A stretch of DNA of 64,000 nt from Diphasiastrum complanatum (lineage: Eukaryota; Streptophyta; Lycopodiopsida; Lycopodiales; Lycopodiaceae): NCBI GenBank assembly GCA_029204225.1, contig CM055109.1, positions 7,103,982 to 7,167,981 on the forward strand, read 5' to 3'. Position numbers and translations under genes: made by a program. The notes beneath the pieces were generated by a model. The model saw only the letters and a program-made list of their open reading frames with translations, was not told the DNA's origin and did not search any database. This document shows positions 13,190-25,860 of the stretch, piece by piece (position 1 is the stretch's first letter; each line of letters opens with the position of its first letter).

Positions 13190-13627
13190 CATGTCATGTA
13201 GGAAATCTACTGCTGCTTTAACCTTTAGGCCTTTGAGGCCCACTGAAATGGGAGCCCTAGGCTGGAAACCATACATCAGAGAAAAAGGACTAAAACCCGT
13301 CGCAAAGTGCTTTGCACTATTATAAGCAAACTCAATCATTGGAAGGTACCTTTCCCAATCCGACTGTCATCTGGAAACATATGCCCGAAGCATATCTTCC
13401 ATAGACTGGTTTGTCCTCTCTGTCTGACCATCCGATTCAGGATGATCTGATGACCCCATACTTAATGTGGTCTCTAATTTCTCAAAGTCCGCCTGCCAGA
13501 ATTTGCCAGTGAACTTAGGATCTCGATCACTAACAATGTCATTCGGCAAACCAAACAACTTGAACAACTTTTCGTCATGTGCGTAAAAAACACAATCCTT
13601 GCCCAAATTGAATTCCGTCAAATGCAT
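13190..13627 (-). pseudogene. Ty3/gypsy integrase fragment
   Basis: The minus-strand frame holds LFGLPNDIVSDRDPKFTGKF, the second catalytic-aspartate block of gypsy integrases. SSDHPESDGQTERTN follows, with the position of the catalytic glutamate. After a stop the same frame continues with WERYLPMIEFAYNSA and FSPFSLMYGFQPRAP, the conserved C-terminal part. The segment lies directly downstream (minus strand) of the LTR and primer site at 13681-14144, so gag, protease, RT and RNase H were lost by internal deletion. Confidence 0.8.
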
Positions 13628-13680
13628 CGAAACTTACAAGAAATCTACTACGGATCAACGCACCTGCTTTCAGCATGCAG

Positions 13681-13694
13681 TGGCTCTGATACCA
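13681..13694 (-). other. tRNA-Met primer binding site
   Basis: The minus strand reads TGGTATCAGAGCCA, an exact match to the initiator tRNA-Met primer site. It begins two bases after the LTR end at 13697, and so fixes the direction of the element. Confidence 0.85.
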
Positions 13695-13696
13695 TA

Positions 13697-14144
13697 TGTT
13701 ACAAACTTACTTATTGCAAACCTCCACGTGCCAGTTAACCACAAGAGACCGAACGATTCACGTTCCACCCCGCCGTAGGACCTAATTCAGGTCCACCCTC
13801 CGTGCCCTGGCCTGTGACTGTATCAAGCGGGATCCGACCTCCATCCTAGACAGTGTCCCATACCACTGCCTAGGCTCTCAGCCATCTCCTGCCTCAAGCT
13901 AGCATACATCCTGGCCGTCCACACGCTCTCCATCCACCTCCTCCAAGGTAGATAGAATGGATGGCAAATAAGTCCTCCTCCCCTTGTATACCTCCAAGGA
14001 AAGAGACGTCCAAGCCATGTGCACACCTAGATCATGACACGTGGCAACCATGCAGGTTCACGAGTCACCGGTCAAGTCTACAGGCCTAGTCATCGTCCAG
14101 TCTCAAGTTTGGGGTCGGGACCCAAGGGAGTTGGGTCCCTAACA
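13697..14144 (-). mobile_element. 5' LTR of a Ty3/gypsy element
   Basis: On the minus strand this 448-base block begins TGTTAGGGACCC and ends TTTGTAACA, giving the short inverted ends TGTTA/TAACA typical of LTRs. The primer binding site follows two bases later and gypsy integrase sequence comes next. No second LTR was found in the window, so the element is truncated. It is richer in C and G than its flanks. Confidence 0.75.
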
Positions 14145-14768
14145 GTACGGATGGGGTGGATAATCTTAGAACACCAAGAAGATGGGAAACCAAAGAAGAC
14201 AACATGATTTAGTAAAGTGGCTAAAATGGGAGAGAGTGGGACAGCACTGTGGATCAACAATTCAGATTCAAGGTCCTCAATATCTCTCGTACGATGAGTT
14301 TTCAATCTTTAAATGGCTGTGTGGATCATGTCGGGAGTGAAGAAGGTGAATTCATGTAGGGGAAATAGATACAACATGATGGAAAGCATGAGATACTTAA
14401 GGAAATTTTGAACACATAGGTGTGCTATTTAATATTGACCCAAAGTTGGGGACAGTCAACATGTTGAAAGGATGGAATAGACATCTTTTTTTCCAAAAAC
14501 CCGTTTCATAGAATTTTTGAAGGATGTTGACTTCCAAATTGTTCCAGACCATCAGTAGCTATTATGTAACAAATTTTCTACTTAGTAGATTATTTACAAA
14601 ATCTCAAGCTTAAGTTCTAGAATACATAGGATTCAGTAAGCTCGTTAGAATAGTTTCTCATTAGAATAATCTAAGAAACTAGACGAAAAATTTTACATTC
14701 TAAAATTATATCTTGTCAAAGAGCCCAACTTTTAAACCATAATTGGTAAAAGTTGCATTTAGAACATT
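14145..14768. other. no gene seen
   Basis: AT-rich spacer between the LTR and the repeat block that starts at 14771. No supported feature. Confidence 0.4.
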
Positions 14769-14770
14769 TT

Positions 14771-15467
14771 GAATCCTTGGTGTAGAATACTACTGACAAG
14801 AAGAGTTGTATGCAGTGTACACACAAGATGCACAAAGATGCGTGGACTAGGACACATTCATTCACTAAATGTTTTAAGGATGTCATTCATAGCATTTTGC
14901 AACTCCAGAACAAAAAACAAGGAACTCGTACAAACTCATTTATCAACAACCATATGTCACAATTAGAAACATATTTGTAAAGATTTTGGACATAAGACAA
15001 CATTCCCCCATAATACAACTCTTCCTGTCAGTAGTATTCTACACCAAGGATTCACAAAGATGCATGGACTAGGACACATTCATTCACTAAATGTTTAAGG
15101 ATGTCATTCATAGCATTTTGCAACTCCAGAACAACAAACAAGGAAATCGTACAAACTCATTTATCAACAACCATATGTCACAATTAGAAACATATTTGTA
15201 AAGATTTTGGACATAAGACAACATTCCCCCATAATACAACTCTTCCTGTCAAAAGTATTCTACACCAAAGATTCACAAAGATGCATGGACTAGGACACAT
15301 TCATTCACTAAATATTTAAGGATGTCATTCATAGCATTTTGCAACTCCAGAACGAAAAACAAGGAACTCATACAGACCTCATGATGTGGGGAATGTTGTC
15401 TTATGTCCAAAATCTTTACAAACATGTTTCTAATTGTGACATATGGTTGTTGATAAATGAGTTTGTA
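14771..15467. repeat. three direct repeats of about 222 bases with nested inverted parts
   Basis: The word CACAAAGATGC starts repeats at 14831, 15053 and 15274, a period of 221-222 bases. A 40-base block at 14771-14810 recurs inverted at 15014-15053 with one mismatch. The third unit is interrupted: 15388-15467 is the reverse complement of the part seen at about 14927-15007. The array therefore mixes tandem duplication with inversion. No coding potential. Confidence 0.8.
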
Positions 15468-16063
15468 CTACCAATATTTACCAATGCATCAAGCTCTTGG
15501 TCTATGTGCAAAAAACTATCAAGTTTATGTGCAATGTGCATACCAACTATTGAGTGTATCATGTTGGTATCCCATAGTGCAATAAGCTCTTAGCTAGAAA
15601 TAATCATGTCGTGGCCCTCCTCAGCCAGACCGCGTGGCATAAGCTGGCTGAGCAAGATAATCTACAATATTTGCAATAGTATCATATGTGGTCTTCTCAA
15701 GACAAAAGACAGAACCATCCCCATCATTTCCATTTTGCAATTGTCAAACTATGATAGCCTAACAGTCTCTAGCTCTATGACATAGACTTTCACATTTGAA
15801 GTATAGGCATGTCTTCAAATTTCTTTATTTTTTCCTTGCTATACCATTTGAAAAGAGATAGGTTGAAAACCACAAAATGTGCAGCTACGAGCAAGGTAGT
15901 AGTAGAGGCAACGAAAAAATAGGGAGTGTTGAAGACTTTACATCGACACATGGTAATCCATGAACTTAAGCTACAAGTACTCAAAACCAAGGACAGCAAT
16001 ACCAAGATTGGGAGGTTTGACATAAGTGACATCACCAAGGTGTCCCTCTCAATCCAACTACAT
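15468..16063. other. no gene seen
   Basis: AT-rich sequence between two repeat blocks. A minus-strand open frame at 15790-16038 shows no domain. Confidence 0.4.
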
Positions 16064-16768
16064 AATATGAGATAGCCTCTCCTCTAAACAAGTGGAGAAA
16101 TAGACAAGCAGGCATAATATTTGTCTATCAGACATCATATCTCTCTACTAAGTAGAGCCAATGTGGATCAATCATAGAACCTCTAACTAATTCTTGAGAT
16201 TTTGTCCAAGTAGCAATGAGAGACTAACTCTCATCTTGCGAATAGGTCCCCCACCGAGTATTGGCACAGTCATCCAAGTGTGAAGCTTCTAGTTGAAGCT
16301 TTTTGACATCACTCTACAATGGTAAGAATCTCTAACTAGTTCTTGAGATGTCATTCAAATAATATGAGATAGCCTCTCCTCTCAAGTTCCAACAAGAGAA
16401 AAGCAGGTATAATATGCGTCTATCATATGAAGTATCTCTCCACTAAGTAAAGCCAATGTGGATCAAACATAAAATCTCTAGCTAAATTCTTGAGATTTTG
16501 TCCAAGCAGCAATGAGAGACTAAGTCTCGTCTTGTATTCGAATAGGTCCTCCACCAATTAGTTGCACAGTCATCCAAGTGTAAAGCTACTAGTTGAATCT
16601 TTTTTATATCACTCTTAAATGGTAAGAATCTCTACTGATTCTTGAGATGTCATCAAAATAGTAGTATGTCTCATCTTGTGAATAGGTCCTCCACTAAGTG
16701 GTTCCATAGTCATCCAAGGGTAAAGCTGCTAGTTGAATCTTTTTGACATCACCCTTCAAAGGTGTGTC
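16064..16768. repeat. tandem repeat, about 297-base unit, two full and one partial copy
   Basis: AATATGAGATAGCCTCTCC starts copies at 16064 and 16361. Shared landmarks include GCCAATGTGGATCAA, TTGTCCAAG.AGCAATGAG and CAGTCATCCAAG. A third copy, 16655-16768, is partial and diverged. No protein of the repeated frames was recognised. Confidence 0.7.
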
Positions 16769-18580
16769 TCCAACTTAACCAACCTATTTCCAACTCATTC
16801 CCATCATATTAATATCTATTTGAAATATTGAACTATATCCAAATTCACAAATTTAATCTGAGAAGTCAATGATTTCATAAGGTAAAGCTTGGACAAAATG
16901 TACTGCAACAAAAAAAAGTCAGAAAATATATATCTAAACAATGATAAAAAAAATAAGAAATCTTAGCCAACCAACATCACTTATGTCTCATCAAGACCCA
17001 AGCATAAGTTGCTATTCGGGGGAAGAAGCCAAATTCTCTTGGGTAGACCTAGTGTTAGCTAAGAAGAAACGTGGGGTCGGAGAAGTTGAGTTGTGTGAGG
17101 TGGGGAGAGAGTGTGTTTACTGATGCTCTTTTCTTTGTGTGACGGCAGGGAATGAGATAAATCATATATTAGAAACTAGGATGTGCTTGAAACTTGAAAA
17201 TTGAGAAAAAGAGAGTTTGTGAGGGAAAGAGATGGTGTGAGAGAGAGAGAGAGCCTAGAAGTTAAGTGTGGTATTAGTTTTAAAAATTAGCATTAAAACT
17301 TAGATTAGTGTGTTAAAACTTAAAACTTACAATTCATAACTGATAGTTGATAATTAGTGTTAGATAATAAATTAGGTTAGTGTTGAAATCGGCCTTATTT
17401 ACTTCAAACAATTACAAAACCATTTGTTTTTGCCATAATTGAAGGCAAGAAATAAAATCCTCCAAAAAGAAAAAACCCTACAACCAATTCAACGGTTTTT
17501 TTTTCCCAAGGTTGCCAATCCATTCCATTTCAAAACCTTTTCAAAAAGGTCCACAACATATCGCTTCACACAACTTAATGTTTCACAAGAAAATATCTGC
17601 CAATAGTGCAACGATCCTTCACACTGTTTTCCTTTGTCAAATCCTCTTTGCTACTCTTTAGGGTCAGATCCTCCATCCTCGTGGAATAATTTTTGCATGT
17701 GCAACAAGACTTTCATTTTTTGTTTCAACCACTTGGCAAAGTTTCTCCAAAGATGTGGACCTTCTCATCATTCTAGTGACTTCCACTCAGACAACCAATG
17801 TCAAAGTCAATTCCCCAAATTCTAAAAACGGCAACTTAGCATTGGTTTTTCTACATGCACATTGTTGTAATCGTTGATTTAAAGAATGCTTTTACTAAAT
17901 TGTTTTTAAGTCAACCTTGTTCTCGCCTCTACAACTTTTATGCCCTGCTCCACTATTGTGATGTGCAATGTGACTATCCTTGAAAAAAAATTGTAGCCAA
18001 AATAGTCTGGATGTCAAATAATCGCATGGATAGCACAAATCATTTCTAGATTCTAGATTTTAATATTACATTGTGTAAAACTTCATGTAGTAAAATAACT
18101 ACAACCTGTTAAAAAATGCCAAATTTTGAATAAGATATGAACATAAAAAGGAGGAAGCACGATAATTTCCCCTATTGAGCCCATCCACAAATTCCTATAT
18201 CATCATTTCCATGACTCGTAGTGCACAGTGCAATATCCCAAGTCAACTCATCAATAACAATAAAGAATGCCCAAAGAGCTCCTTAGAATTGCCACAAATG
18301 CCTAGTTTGATACGTGAGTTGCTTTAATAGGCCAAGAATATTTAATTTGAATTGAATTACCTGTCTGAGCATTGATGAACGTAAAGCGATTGACTTTTGT
18401 CGAGCTTGTCTGGCAGCAAAATTATTTCCAATTCTACTCTTGTTATTTTTCTGTCATATCATTAACAGTTGTCAGCAACCATGGTTATCTTCCTTCTAAG
18501 TTAAAAAACTCAACAAAAAATCAAAAAAGCATAAAAGATAAAAGTAAACGATGGATAAAAGACAATTTTAGAACACTTAC
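16769..18580. other. no gene seen
   Basis: AT-rich sequence with a short GA run near 17240-17250. Open frames at 16941-17123, 17634-17825 and 18372-18584 lack motifs or splice support. Confidence 0.4.
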
Positions 18581-18627
18581 TTGAGTTTGCCACTTGCTCC
18601 TCTTGTTGCCCAAGGACGCAATATTAT
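18581..18627 (-). CDS. candidate internal exon of an unrecognised gene
   Basis: A 47-base minus-strand segment coding for NIASLGNKRSKWQTQ lies between a strong acceptor (pyrimidine-rich TTTCTTTCTTATGTTGACAG) and a strong donor (GTAAGTG). No partner exons were assigned. It could belong to a long gene reading leftwards or be a chance match. Confidence 0.3.
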
Positions 18628-19879
18628 CTGTCAACATAAGAAAGAAAAGCTTCAGCGTGATCGCAACCACGTAATTGGCCCACTCAAAAAAATCCATACA
18701 GCACAAACTCCAAGGACAAATTATTACAAAATATAACGTCTCTCCTTGGCTTATCTACATTATTTGACTGGAATTTCAAATTAGATTAATTACCTTGAAC
18801 TCTTATTCAATTACGAAAAGAATTAAAAACTGAAATTTCAATATCGCAAATGTCCAATTTCAGAAGTGTCCAGATTTTGGCAATTATATGAAGAATTTTT
18901 CCAAATGTTGAAAATTACCGAAATTCAAAATTGCAAAACTTCAACTCTAGCTTATTAGGCTAAGTCTAGAAGACTAAGAGGAAACTCATAGGCAATCATG
19001 CGTTGCTTTGAACAAGTCTTCCAACACTTTTTCTTTGACCATATTAGACTCCAAACAAATGAACTTCTTCAATCTCTCTCATGTTGATTGTTATCTTGCT
19101 ATTTGTTGGATTTGAATGTTATTGTTATCTTTGTGAAAGAGAGAGAGAGAGAGATGTAACGGAGCGAGTGGTCCAAAATGCTAGTGGAACACTGTCGAGT
19201 GTTGTTTTTTTTTTCAAAAACCAATAAAAAAATAGCTTAAGCCTTAAATACAAAAAAAACCAGAAGGCAGATGCTATGAATATATTTAGTCGAGTTGTAA
19301 GAAAGCCTCCAACGAGAGGCCAAATGCCTTTTGCCAATTTTGTTTGGGCCACGGGGGCACTTAGGGTTATTGACTATTAGTTGACCACCAATTGCAATAG
19401 ACAGTGATATGACGCTTTTGCCTTTACAACAGTCCCATAAGCAAAAAGTAACACAATTTTGAGCTGTCATATAGCTCAACACAACTTCTTAAGAAGAAAA
19501 CGAGTAAAAAATTGGTGCACACATAGGGATTCAAGGGCTCAAAAATGGACAAGGAATTGTATAACAGCCTAATCGAGTGGAAAATGTTAAGAATGTAGAG
19601 AGAGAGAGAGAGATGCATGTAGTGTGAAATAGACATGAAGGTGGTTGATGTCTAGACCATAGACCCCGGCCCCGACGGTAAGGCCTCTTCATGATTTGGC
19701 TTTCCAACTCCCTGAGCGAAAACACACTTACTGGGACCATCTGTGATCGTAACGAACAGGCTAGAGGTTATTTTTGAATTTTTATCCTTGACAAAACCCA
19801 ACATGGATTAATGCACCTGAGTTGGACCATCCTGACCCGAAACAGTCGGCAAACTACACAGTAATGATGCTCTTATTTA
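18628..19879. other. no gene seen; two GA microsatellites
   Basis: GA repeats lie at about 19137-19154 and 19596-19613. Sequence at about 19655-19712, including CCTCTTCATGATTTGG, recurs at about 20470-20515 inside the fold-back region. It is probably another piece of the same repeat family. Confidence 0.5.
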
Positions 19880-20176
19880 GAGCTTTCATCTGATACCCAT
19901 ATTGCCCAAAAAAAAAACCCAATAAAAACAAAAGAATTCAAAAAACGTTTCCAGAATTTTTTTGAGATTTTCAGAAACGCGTTTCTTAACCGCGTTTCTG
20001 AACGTGATTCTGAAACGCGTTTCAGAAACACTATGCATCTATGGTCTAGACCATAGAACCCTGTGGTACCGCCATTATGGTACCGCCCTCAGACCCGCGG
20101 TACCAGGGCGGTACCATATTTAATATTTTTTTTAAATTAAATTCTAGTGGGCAATATGGGTATCAGCTTGAAGCTC
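19880..20176. repeat. GGTACC-rich fold-back element (MITE-like), 297 bases
   Basis: A terminal block of 29 bases at 19880-19908 (ending TGATACCCATATTGCCCA) recurs inverted at 20148-20176 with about three mismatches. The interior has nested palindromes: AAACGCGTTTC words near 19975-20030, GGTCTAGACC at about 20043 and several GGTACC/CCGCGG words at 20065-20115. It has no coding sequence, as expected of a non-autonomous DNA element. No target duplication could be assigned. Confidence 0.6.
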
Positions 20177-20815
20177 TTGAAGAGAGTAGTGCATTTATGC
20201 AAGTTGCCGGGAGTTTCAGCTACAAAATGTGTTAGACATAACTAAATAATGCACCTCTCAGTTTAGTAGTCACTAGTTAACCGTGAGCTCAAATCTATAA
20301 GGCCCCCATTATGAGGAGAAGCCATTATTGAGAACGGTTGTTAGTATAGGGTCTACTGTGAGACCATGATGGTTATGAGATGGCTAGATTATAGTTTCTA
20401 TGTAGCAGGAAGTCCTGGGGGTTTCGAGGGGTAGTAGCCCCCCGGTAGGGGGTTTGGGGGGCAAAGCCCCCCAACGGCAGGACGGTACAGCCTCTTCATG
20501 ATTTGGCCTTCCGACTACGGTCGCTCTCTCAAATGGTGGTTGCTACTATATAACTACCACATTGAGAGGCATTCATTAGAAGTTGGAGCGACCTGCATAA
20601 ATGCACTACTCTCGTCAGAACCGGCAACCTGCATAAATGCACTGCTCTCGTCAAGAGCTTCAAGATGATACCCATATTGCCCACTAGATTATTATTATTT
20701 TTTTAAGAAAATTTAAAAAAAAATATATTATATATTATGGTACCGTGGTACCAGTATGGTCCTGGGATACCGGGATCCACGGTATCCAGTACCGCGGGAC
20801 CTATGGTCTATAGAC
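20177..20815. repeat. second fold-back copy and its inverted flanks
   Basis: The terminal block recurs at 20655-20683 in the same orientation as at 19880. It is followed by a GGTACC/GGGATCC/CCGCGG core to about 20815. The sequence at 20177-20212 is an inverted match of 20618-20654, and GCATAAATGCACT recurs in tandem at about 20594 and 20631. The region is thus a chain of related fold-back units; the last unit lacks its distal terminus. Confidence 0.55.
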
Positions 20816-22364
20816 ATATCCCAAGGTTGGTTGACGTAAACTTCACATAATCTGTGATACCTTTTACTTTGCCCAATAAATAAATAAATAAATTGAGTTT
20901 GAGTATGTCCAATATCTAAATGTTCCACGCTTAGGATGCCAATTTTGAAAAATTGAATTGTTACCCAACTGCTCAAATTAATAATATTATTATTGATCAC
21001 AAATGTGCCCAACCATATCATAGGATACAATTACATCAAAACTAAAAGTCCTTACCTTTGAGAGAAATGCCCACAAAGAACTAATAAAAGTAGCTACCTG
21101 CACCACTAACAACAATCCTTGATCCTTGAATGATTGCCAAGAAAAAAGTTTACGAAAAATAGAACTCACAACTATTGCTTTGGTTTAAAAGTAGCTTACT
21201 TGGACAACATGGCCTAATTCAGTCAAACACAGATAGAAGATGTGTTGAACAAGTCTAATGTCCAAGAATAGGCATAAATTTATCTTGATTAAAGAAAATT
21301 CATCATAAAACTTTACGTAGTTTTGGATGTATGAGGGCTTAAATTTTACCAAGAAGCTTAAAAAGTAGCAAGTTGCACTCAAGAACTTAAAACAACAAAT
21401 GAGCTAACGGTTCCACAAGCTAAGTGTCATTAAGACAATGTGCTTTCCATTTCGTTCATTTCAACACATTCAACAACACAAATGATGAGAAGGTATGCCA
21501 AGGAATAGATTCTTAAAAATTGAAGGCGTTTTTACTACTTGAGTAATGCAAAGAGTTAGTAAATAGAATTAGACGATTAGGATAGACCATATTTACCTAG
21601 ACTAGCACCTACACAAGGCACACCTCCTTAAGGCTACATACATTGACACAGGTCTAAATAATCCATGTTGAGGGCTCCTAGGCCCTCAAGTGGGCTTGCA
21701 CGTCCTTTCAAGTCTTGAAGTGAAGCTATGAGGGGGGGTGAGACACTAGCCTGTGCTCTAGTACTTCCATTTCCAAAAGAGACCCATCTTTCTCATCCGT
21801 TGAAACAACACAGAGATGATATGTGTGTGCGTGCGTGTGCGCGTGCATAGTTCATAACTTGCTTGAGGTTCACATAGATTAGAACCAACCTCTGAAACTT
21901 TGAGAATCAAGTTTATCAACAAACTATTTATAAAAAGATGCAACCCTTCTCTTCTATAATCTATTCATCAAGCCCCTAAACCCTAATCCAATGTCATGAT
22001 ACTCAACATACCACACGACTTTTTTTGGTTTGTCTATGCATGTTTGCTATGTAAACATCATATAAATTTTTATAAGTATCAAACATGATTTTTTGGAATG
22101 TCACAAATTCTTCCAATTAATATGCATCATTGCTTCATAATACAGATAGGATATTGGTTTGTTAAAGTTCAAAATTCTTTGATGCCAGCCTCTATGTCAG
22201 TATTTTGGATGGATCATGGTAGTTTGTTACCTGATTTTTTGGAGTTCCAGATCTCTACAGTAACTAGTCTTATATAGTATGGACTCACAATTCACAACAA
22301 ATTGTGTTTTGAAATGTTTTTATAGCCTTAAATTGTTGTTTTCTTCCCACCCTAATACCCTGCT
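20816..22364. other. no gene seen
   Basis: AT-rich sequence. A short alternating GT/GC run lies at about 21822-21850. No exon, LTR or RNA gene could be supported. Confidence 0.4.
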
Positions 22365-22365
22365 A

Positions 22366-22385
22366 GTATATATATATATAGATAT

Positions 22386-22421
<36 letters not shown>

Positions 22422-22600
22422 TAAGTCCCGCGGTACCGAGTACCGCAGATCCCGGTACCGCGGTACCATACCGGTCCCGCGGTACCAAAAAAAAAATTTT
22501 TTTTTTTTTTACGAAAATAACACGGGAAAAAAATTTAAATTTTTTTATATATATATAGCATTCCGATCCGAAACGCTGTGTTCCGGAGTGCAGTGTTTCT
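22366..22600. repeat. TA microsatellite and GGTACC-rich repeat fragment
   Basis: A (TA)n tract at about 22366-22419 is followed by GGTACCG, CCGCGGTACC and related palindromic words to about 22490, then A/T runs and CCGATCCGAAACG. The words match the fold-back family at 19.9-20.8 kb, so this is a diverged copy. Confidence 0.55.
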
Positions 22601-25584
22601 ATGAGTGTAAGTTTTAATGCAATTTTTTACATTGTGCTATGTATGAAGTAGCCCATAAGGTATATTTTGTTCCTAGTAGTTTTCATACAAAGCTCTGAGC
22701 AAAAAATTGAAATCAAAAGATTTAAAAACAAATTGTGGTTTCCAGAGGGCAACGTTTGCAAACGTCCCCCTCCCTTTACAAACTTGCAAAGGTTTGCATT
22801 TGCACGTTTGTCACAATTGCTGATAACTGTGGATGCATAACACACGAGATAAGTCTAAGGCAATAATCATGTTGGCAGCTTGATAGTTTAGACAATTAAA
22901 CCCTTGAATAGACGCATACCAAGTTTCATCTCCATGTTTTGCTCCGTCGCTCCAAAGCAAAATTTGACGGTTGTTGGAAGAGAAAAAGACGCATGTGCCA
23001 TAAGTGCTTTCAAATACTGCGCCAACGAAGAACCACGGTGACAGAAACACTCCAATCTTTAAAACAGACCACGGGCAACAATCGCTCCACAGAAAAACGG
23101 TGCTCTATTATCAACCCACTGGAACAGATAAATGTTCAACAATTATGTCCAGTGCTGAGAGTAAACAACCGTCGCTTCAGGGCAAGCTAAAAAAACTACC
23201 TCTACTGGTTCTTACAAAGAAATACTTTGAACTATTACTGTTGAATAAGCGTGACTGCTAGTCTTAATTTTCCCCTACTAAGTGATTTTGTACGTTACAC
23301 TTCCATATGCACCAAACAAAAGTAGCTGCAGACCGGTAAGAGCAAACTTAAGCACTGCCTTCCAACAGCAGCTTCACGCTATTGTACGTACAGGATTTCA
23401 ATAGTAGAAATCATAGAAAGAAAGTGCGGCCGTCAACAAACATAACTGCCTTCCCCAGATTTAATACCAGCACCAAGTGCATTCAACATTCAGCAAAACA
23501 GCATCTGAAAATTGCTTAAAAAACTAGAAACCGCAAAAAGCTTGACCTAATAAAGGAGATATTAGCCATAAACACCAGATTCGTTCATACCTGCGAGAAA
23601 TGGAGCGCTGCAGTACCTGACGACGAAGAAGTGGTAGATGCAAAGGAATGGCAGGAAGAAATAGGAATCCAAACACGGAACAGGAGGTCGATAGAAGAGA
23701 GACGCAAGGAGGGAGAAAAGGAGAAATGAACGCTAGAGTTGCCCTATTTCTACGACCTCTATGTATTTTCAGCCGGCTCATAGATGCTTGCCACGTAGCA
23801 TTGTACGCACATCTCAATCGTCTACATGCGAGCTAATAGATGCTTGCCACGTATCATTTCATCCACATGTCAATATTCCACATGCTGAGGTGAAAAAAGC
23901 AATGCTCACGTCGGGGCATACAAGGTGACATATAAGGTGATTCAGAAGATCGCGGGGAGCTTTGTCGTGCCAAAAAAAAATGCTCTGTTATTTTAAAAAG
24001 ATTTAAACTTGCTTTTAGCTTAAACAAACTCACCTCTTAAAAAAGGAAGAAGAAACACCCTAGTGCATTTATTTATATAAGAAACTAATAAGATACATTG
24101 ATGAGAAAAATATATACAAGTTTAACAAAATGTAAGCTCATGTTTGAGCAAAGCTTGCATTACAACTAGGATTAGGTCACATCCCTGTAGATCATGTCAA
24201 CACCATACTTCACACGAAACAAATATTAGAATGATCTAGTTTAGATATTTGTTTATGGCACATAGCAATGCCATGCCTTTTGTGGTTGACAAATTTAGCT
24301 TACTAGATGGGGGGTTTGGCATTTTTCGAGTAAATCATCTGCGAGTTTTGCAAGTTTAGTGTTACGTCAAATTGATAGCACATGGCATGCTACATTTTTT
24401 TTAGGTTTCACTTTTGGGGATAAAATCTATTTGTATACTTCATTATCATGTTGTTTATTTTCTTACTAGCTAAAAGATATGTTTGCAAATCATGTTGTCT
24501 ACAAATTGTACATAGTAGGCTATGTCAGTAAGAACGCAGAAAACTCAATCACTTAAATTTTACATTTATCAAGCTAAAACATTTTTGTTTGTTGCCAAGG
24601 ATTGATGTACAACCATACATGAAAAGACATAATGTTATGTGGCCAAGCCTATGATAGGTATCATAAAATCAACACTATTAAAAAATATATATTTTTATTG
24701 TATGTTTTAGATGGAGGCTATAACTTAACTATTAAGCTTATGTTGAAATGATAAAATAATAAAATAATTTCATTTTTTTTTTAAATTTGATTAAAGCAAT
24801 GTATTCAACATGAAAAATGGAGCATTTTTGCTTTTTGATTTATCTCAATCCGAGCAATATTAAGAAAGTTATTGCCCTTTAAAGTTTTTTAGGCTAATTT
24901 TTTTTTCTTTCTTGGAGCTTGAAAGGGGTAGCACGCCAGCGTGCTACCAAGTTAAGCTTTTAGTCTAAACAAGTTATTAAATAAAATTATATATAAAATA
25001 ATTATATATAAAGCCTATATATTTGATAGCATACCATGTGTCATGAAATTTTAGAAATCATTTGTAAATAAAACTCGCAAAGAATTTACTTGCAGATTGT
25101 CAAAACCTGATGGACGGGCCCTAATAGGCTAATCAATAGGGCTTGCCAGCAAAAAACTGTAGTGAAAAATACTAGGCATGACTAGAGTCACAAGGAGATA
25201 CTATTTGACTTATTATGTAAAATCTATTTCTACTCATGGCGCACAGAAAATGAATGTTAAACTAAGTCTCTGTAATAATTACACCATAGTGCACCACCAT
25301 CTCAATTAATAAATGTATAGCCAAATTTTCATATTTTTATTAGTTTTGAATTGTACTTGATATTGAATAGGGGTTTAGTTCAGTTATACAAAGCTGTTAT
25401 TTATGAATTGGTGACCATGAAATAGATGTATGTAAGAGAAAAGTCAATGTTTGAGAAGAGATATCTCAAAACAATATATTCCTTTGGAAAAGATTTTGTT
25501 ATTTACATTTTTGTGACAGACTGTTGTTGAGATAATAGCTTAACATCATAGTGTAGACTTGTCTCTTTTGAATGTTAGATTTAT
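22601..25584. other. no firm gene; possible minus-strand first exon near 23.6-23.8 kb
   Basis: A minus-strand open segment at 23524-23817 contains a donor-like GTATG at about 23585-23589 and C/T-rich sequence upstream, as a 5' untranslated first exon might. No downstream exons were found. 24.0-25.6 kb is strongly AT-rich and shows nothing. Confidence 0.25.
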
Positions 25585-25860
25585 TTCTTCTCTCTCTAAA
25601 TCCCATAGTTAATCTAGATCCATTCATGTTGCAGCATATTTAATCGCATTGTCGCACAATCTGCAAAAATATACAAAAATTGCAAACATGTATATATGTG
25701 ACAATCAAACTATCGAAGGAGTCTCGACAATCAGACTATTGAAAGATTTATTCTCTCTCTAAATCCCATAGTTAATCTAGATCCATTTATGTTGCTTGCA
25801 AACATGTATATATATGACAGTCAAACTATCGAAGGAGCCTCAACAATCAGACTATTGAAG
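25585..25860. repeat. tandem duplication of about 115-160 bases
   Basis: CTAAATCCCATAGTTAATCT recurs about 160 bases apart (about 25596 and 25760). TGCAAACATGTATATAT followed by CAAACTATCGAAGGAG also recurs (about 25681 and 25797). The copies differ by a few bases and one has an extra segment. Confidence 0.7.

Noticed and set aside
14831-15371. Regular direct repeats as a possible CRISPR array
   Set aside because: Units of about 222 bases with no unique spacers, one partly inverted, in a eukaryotic context.
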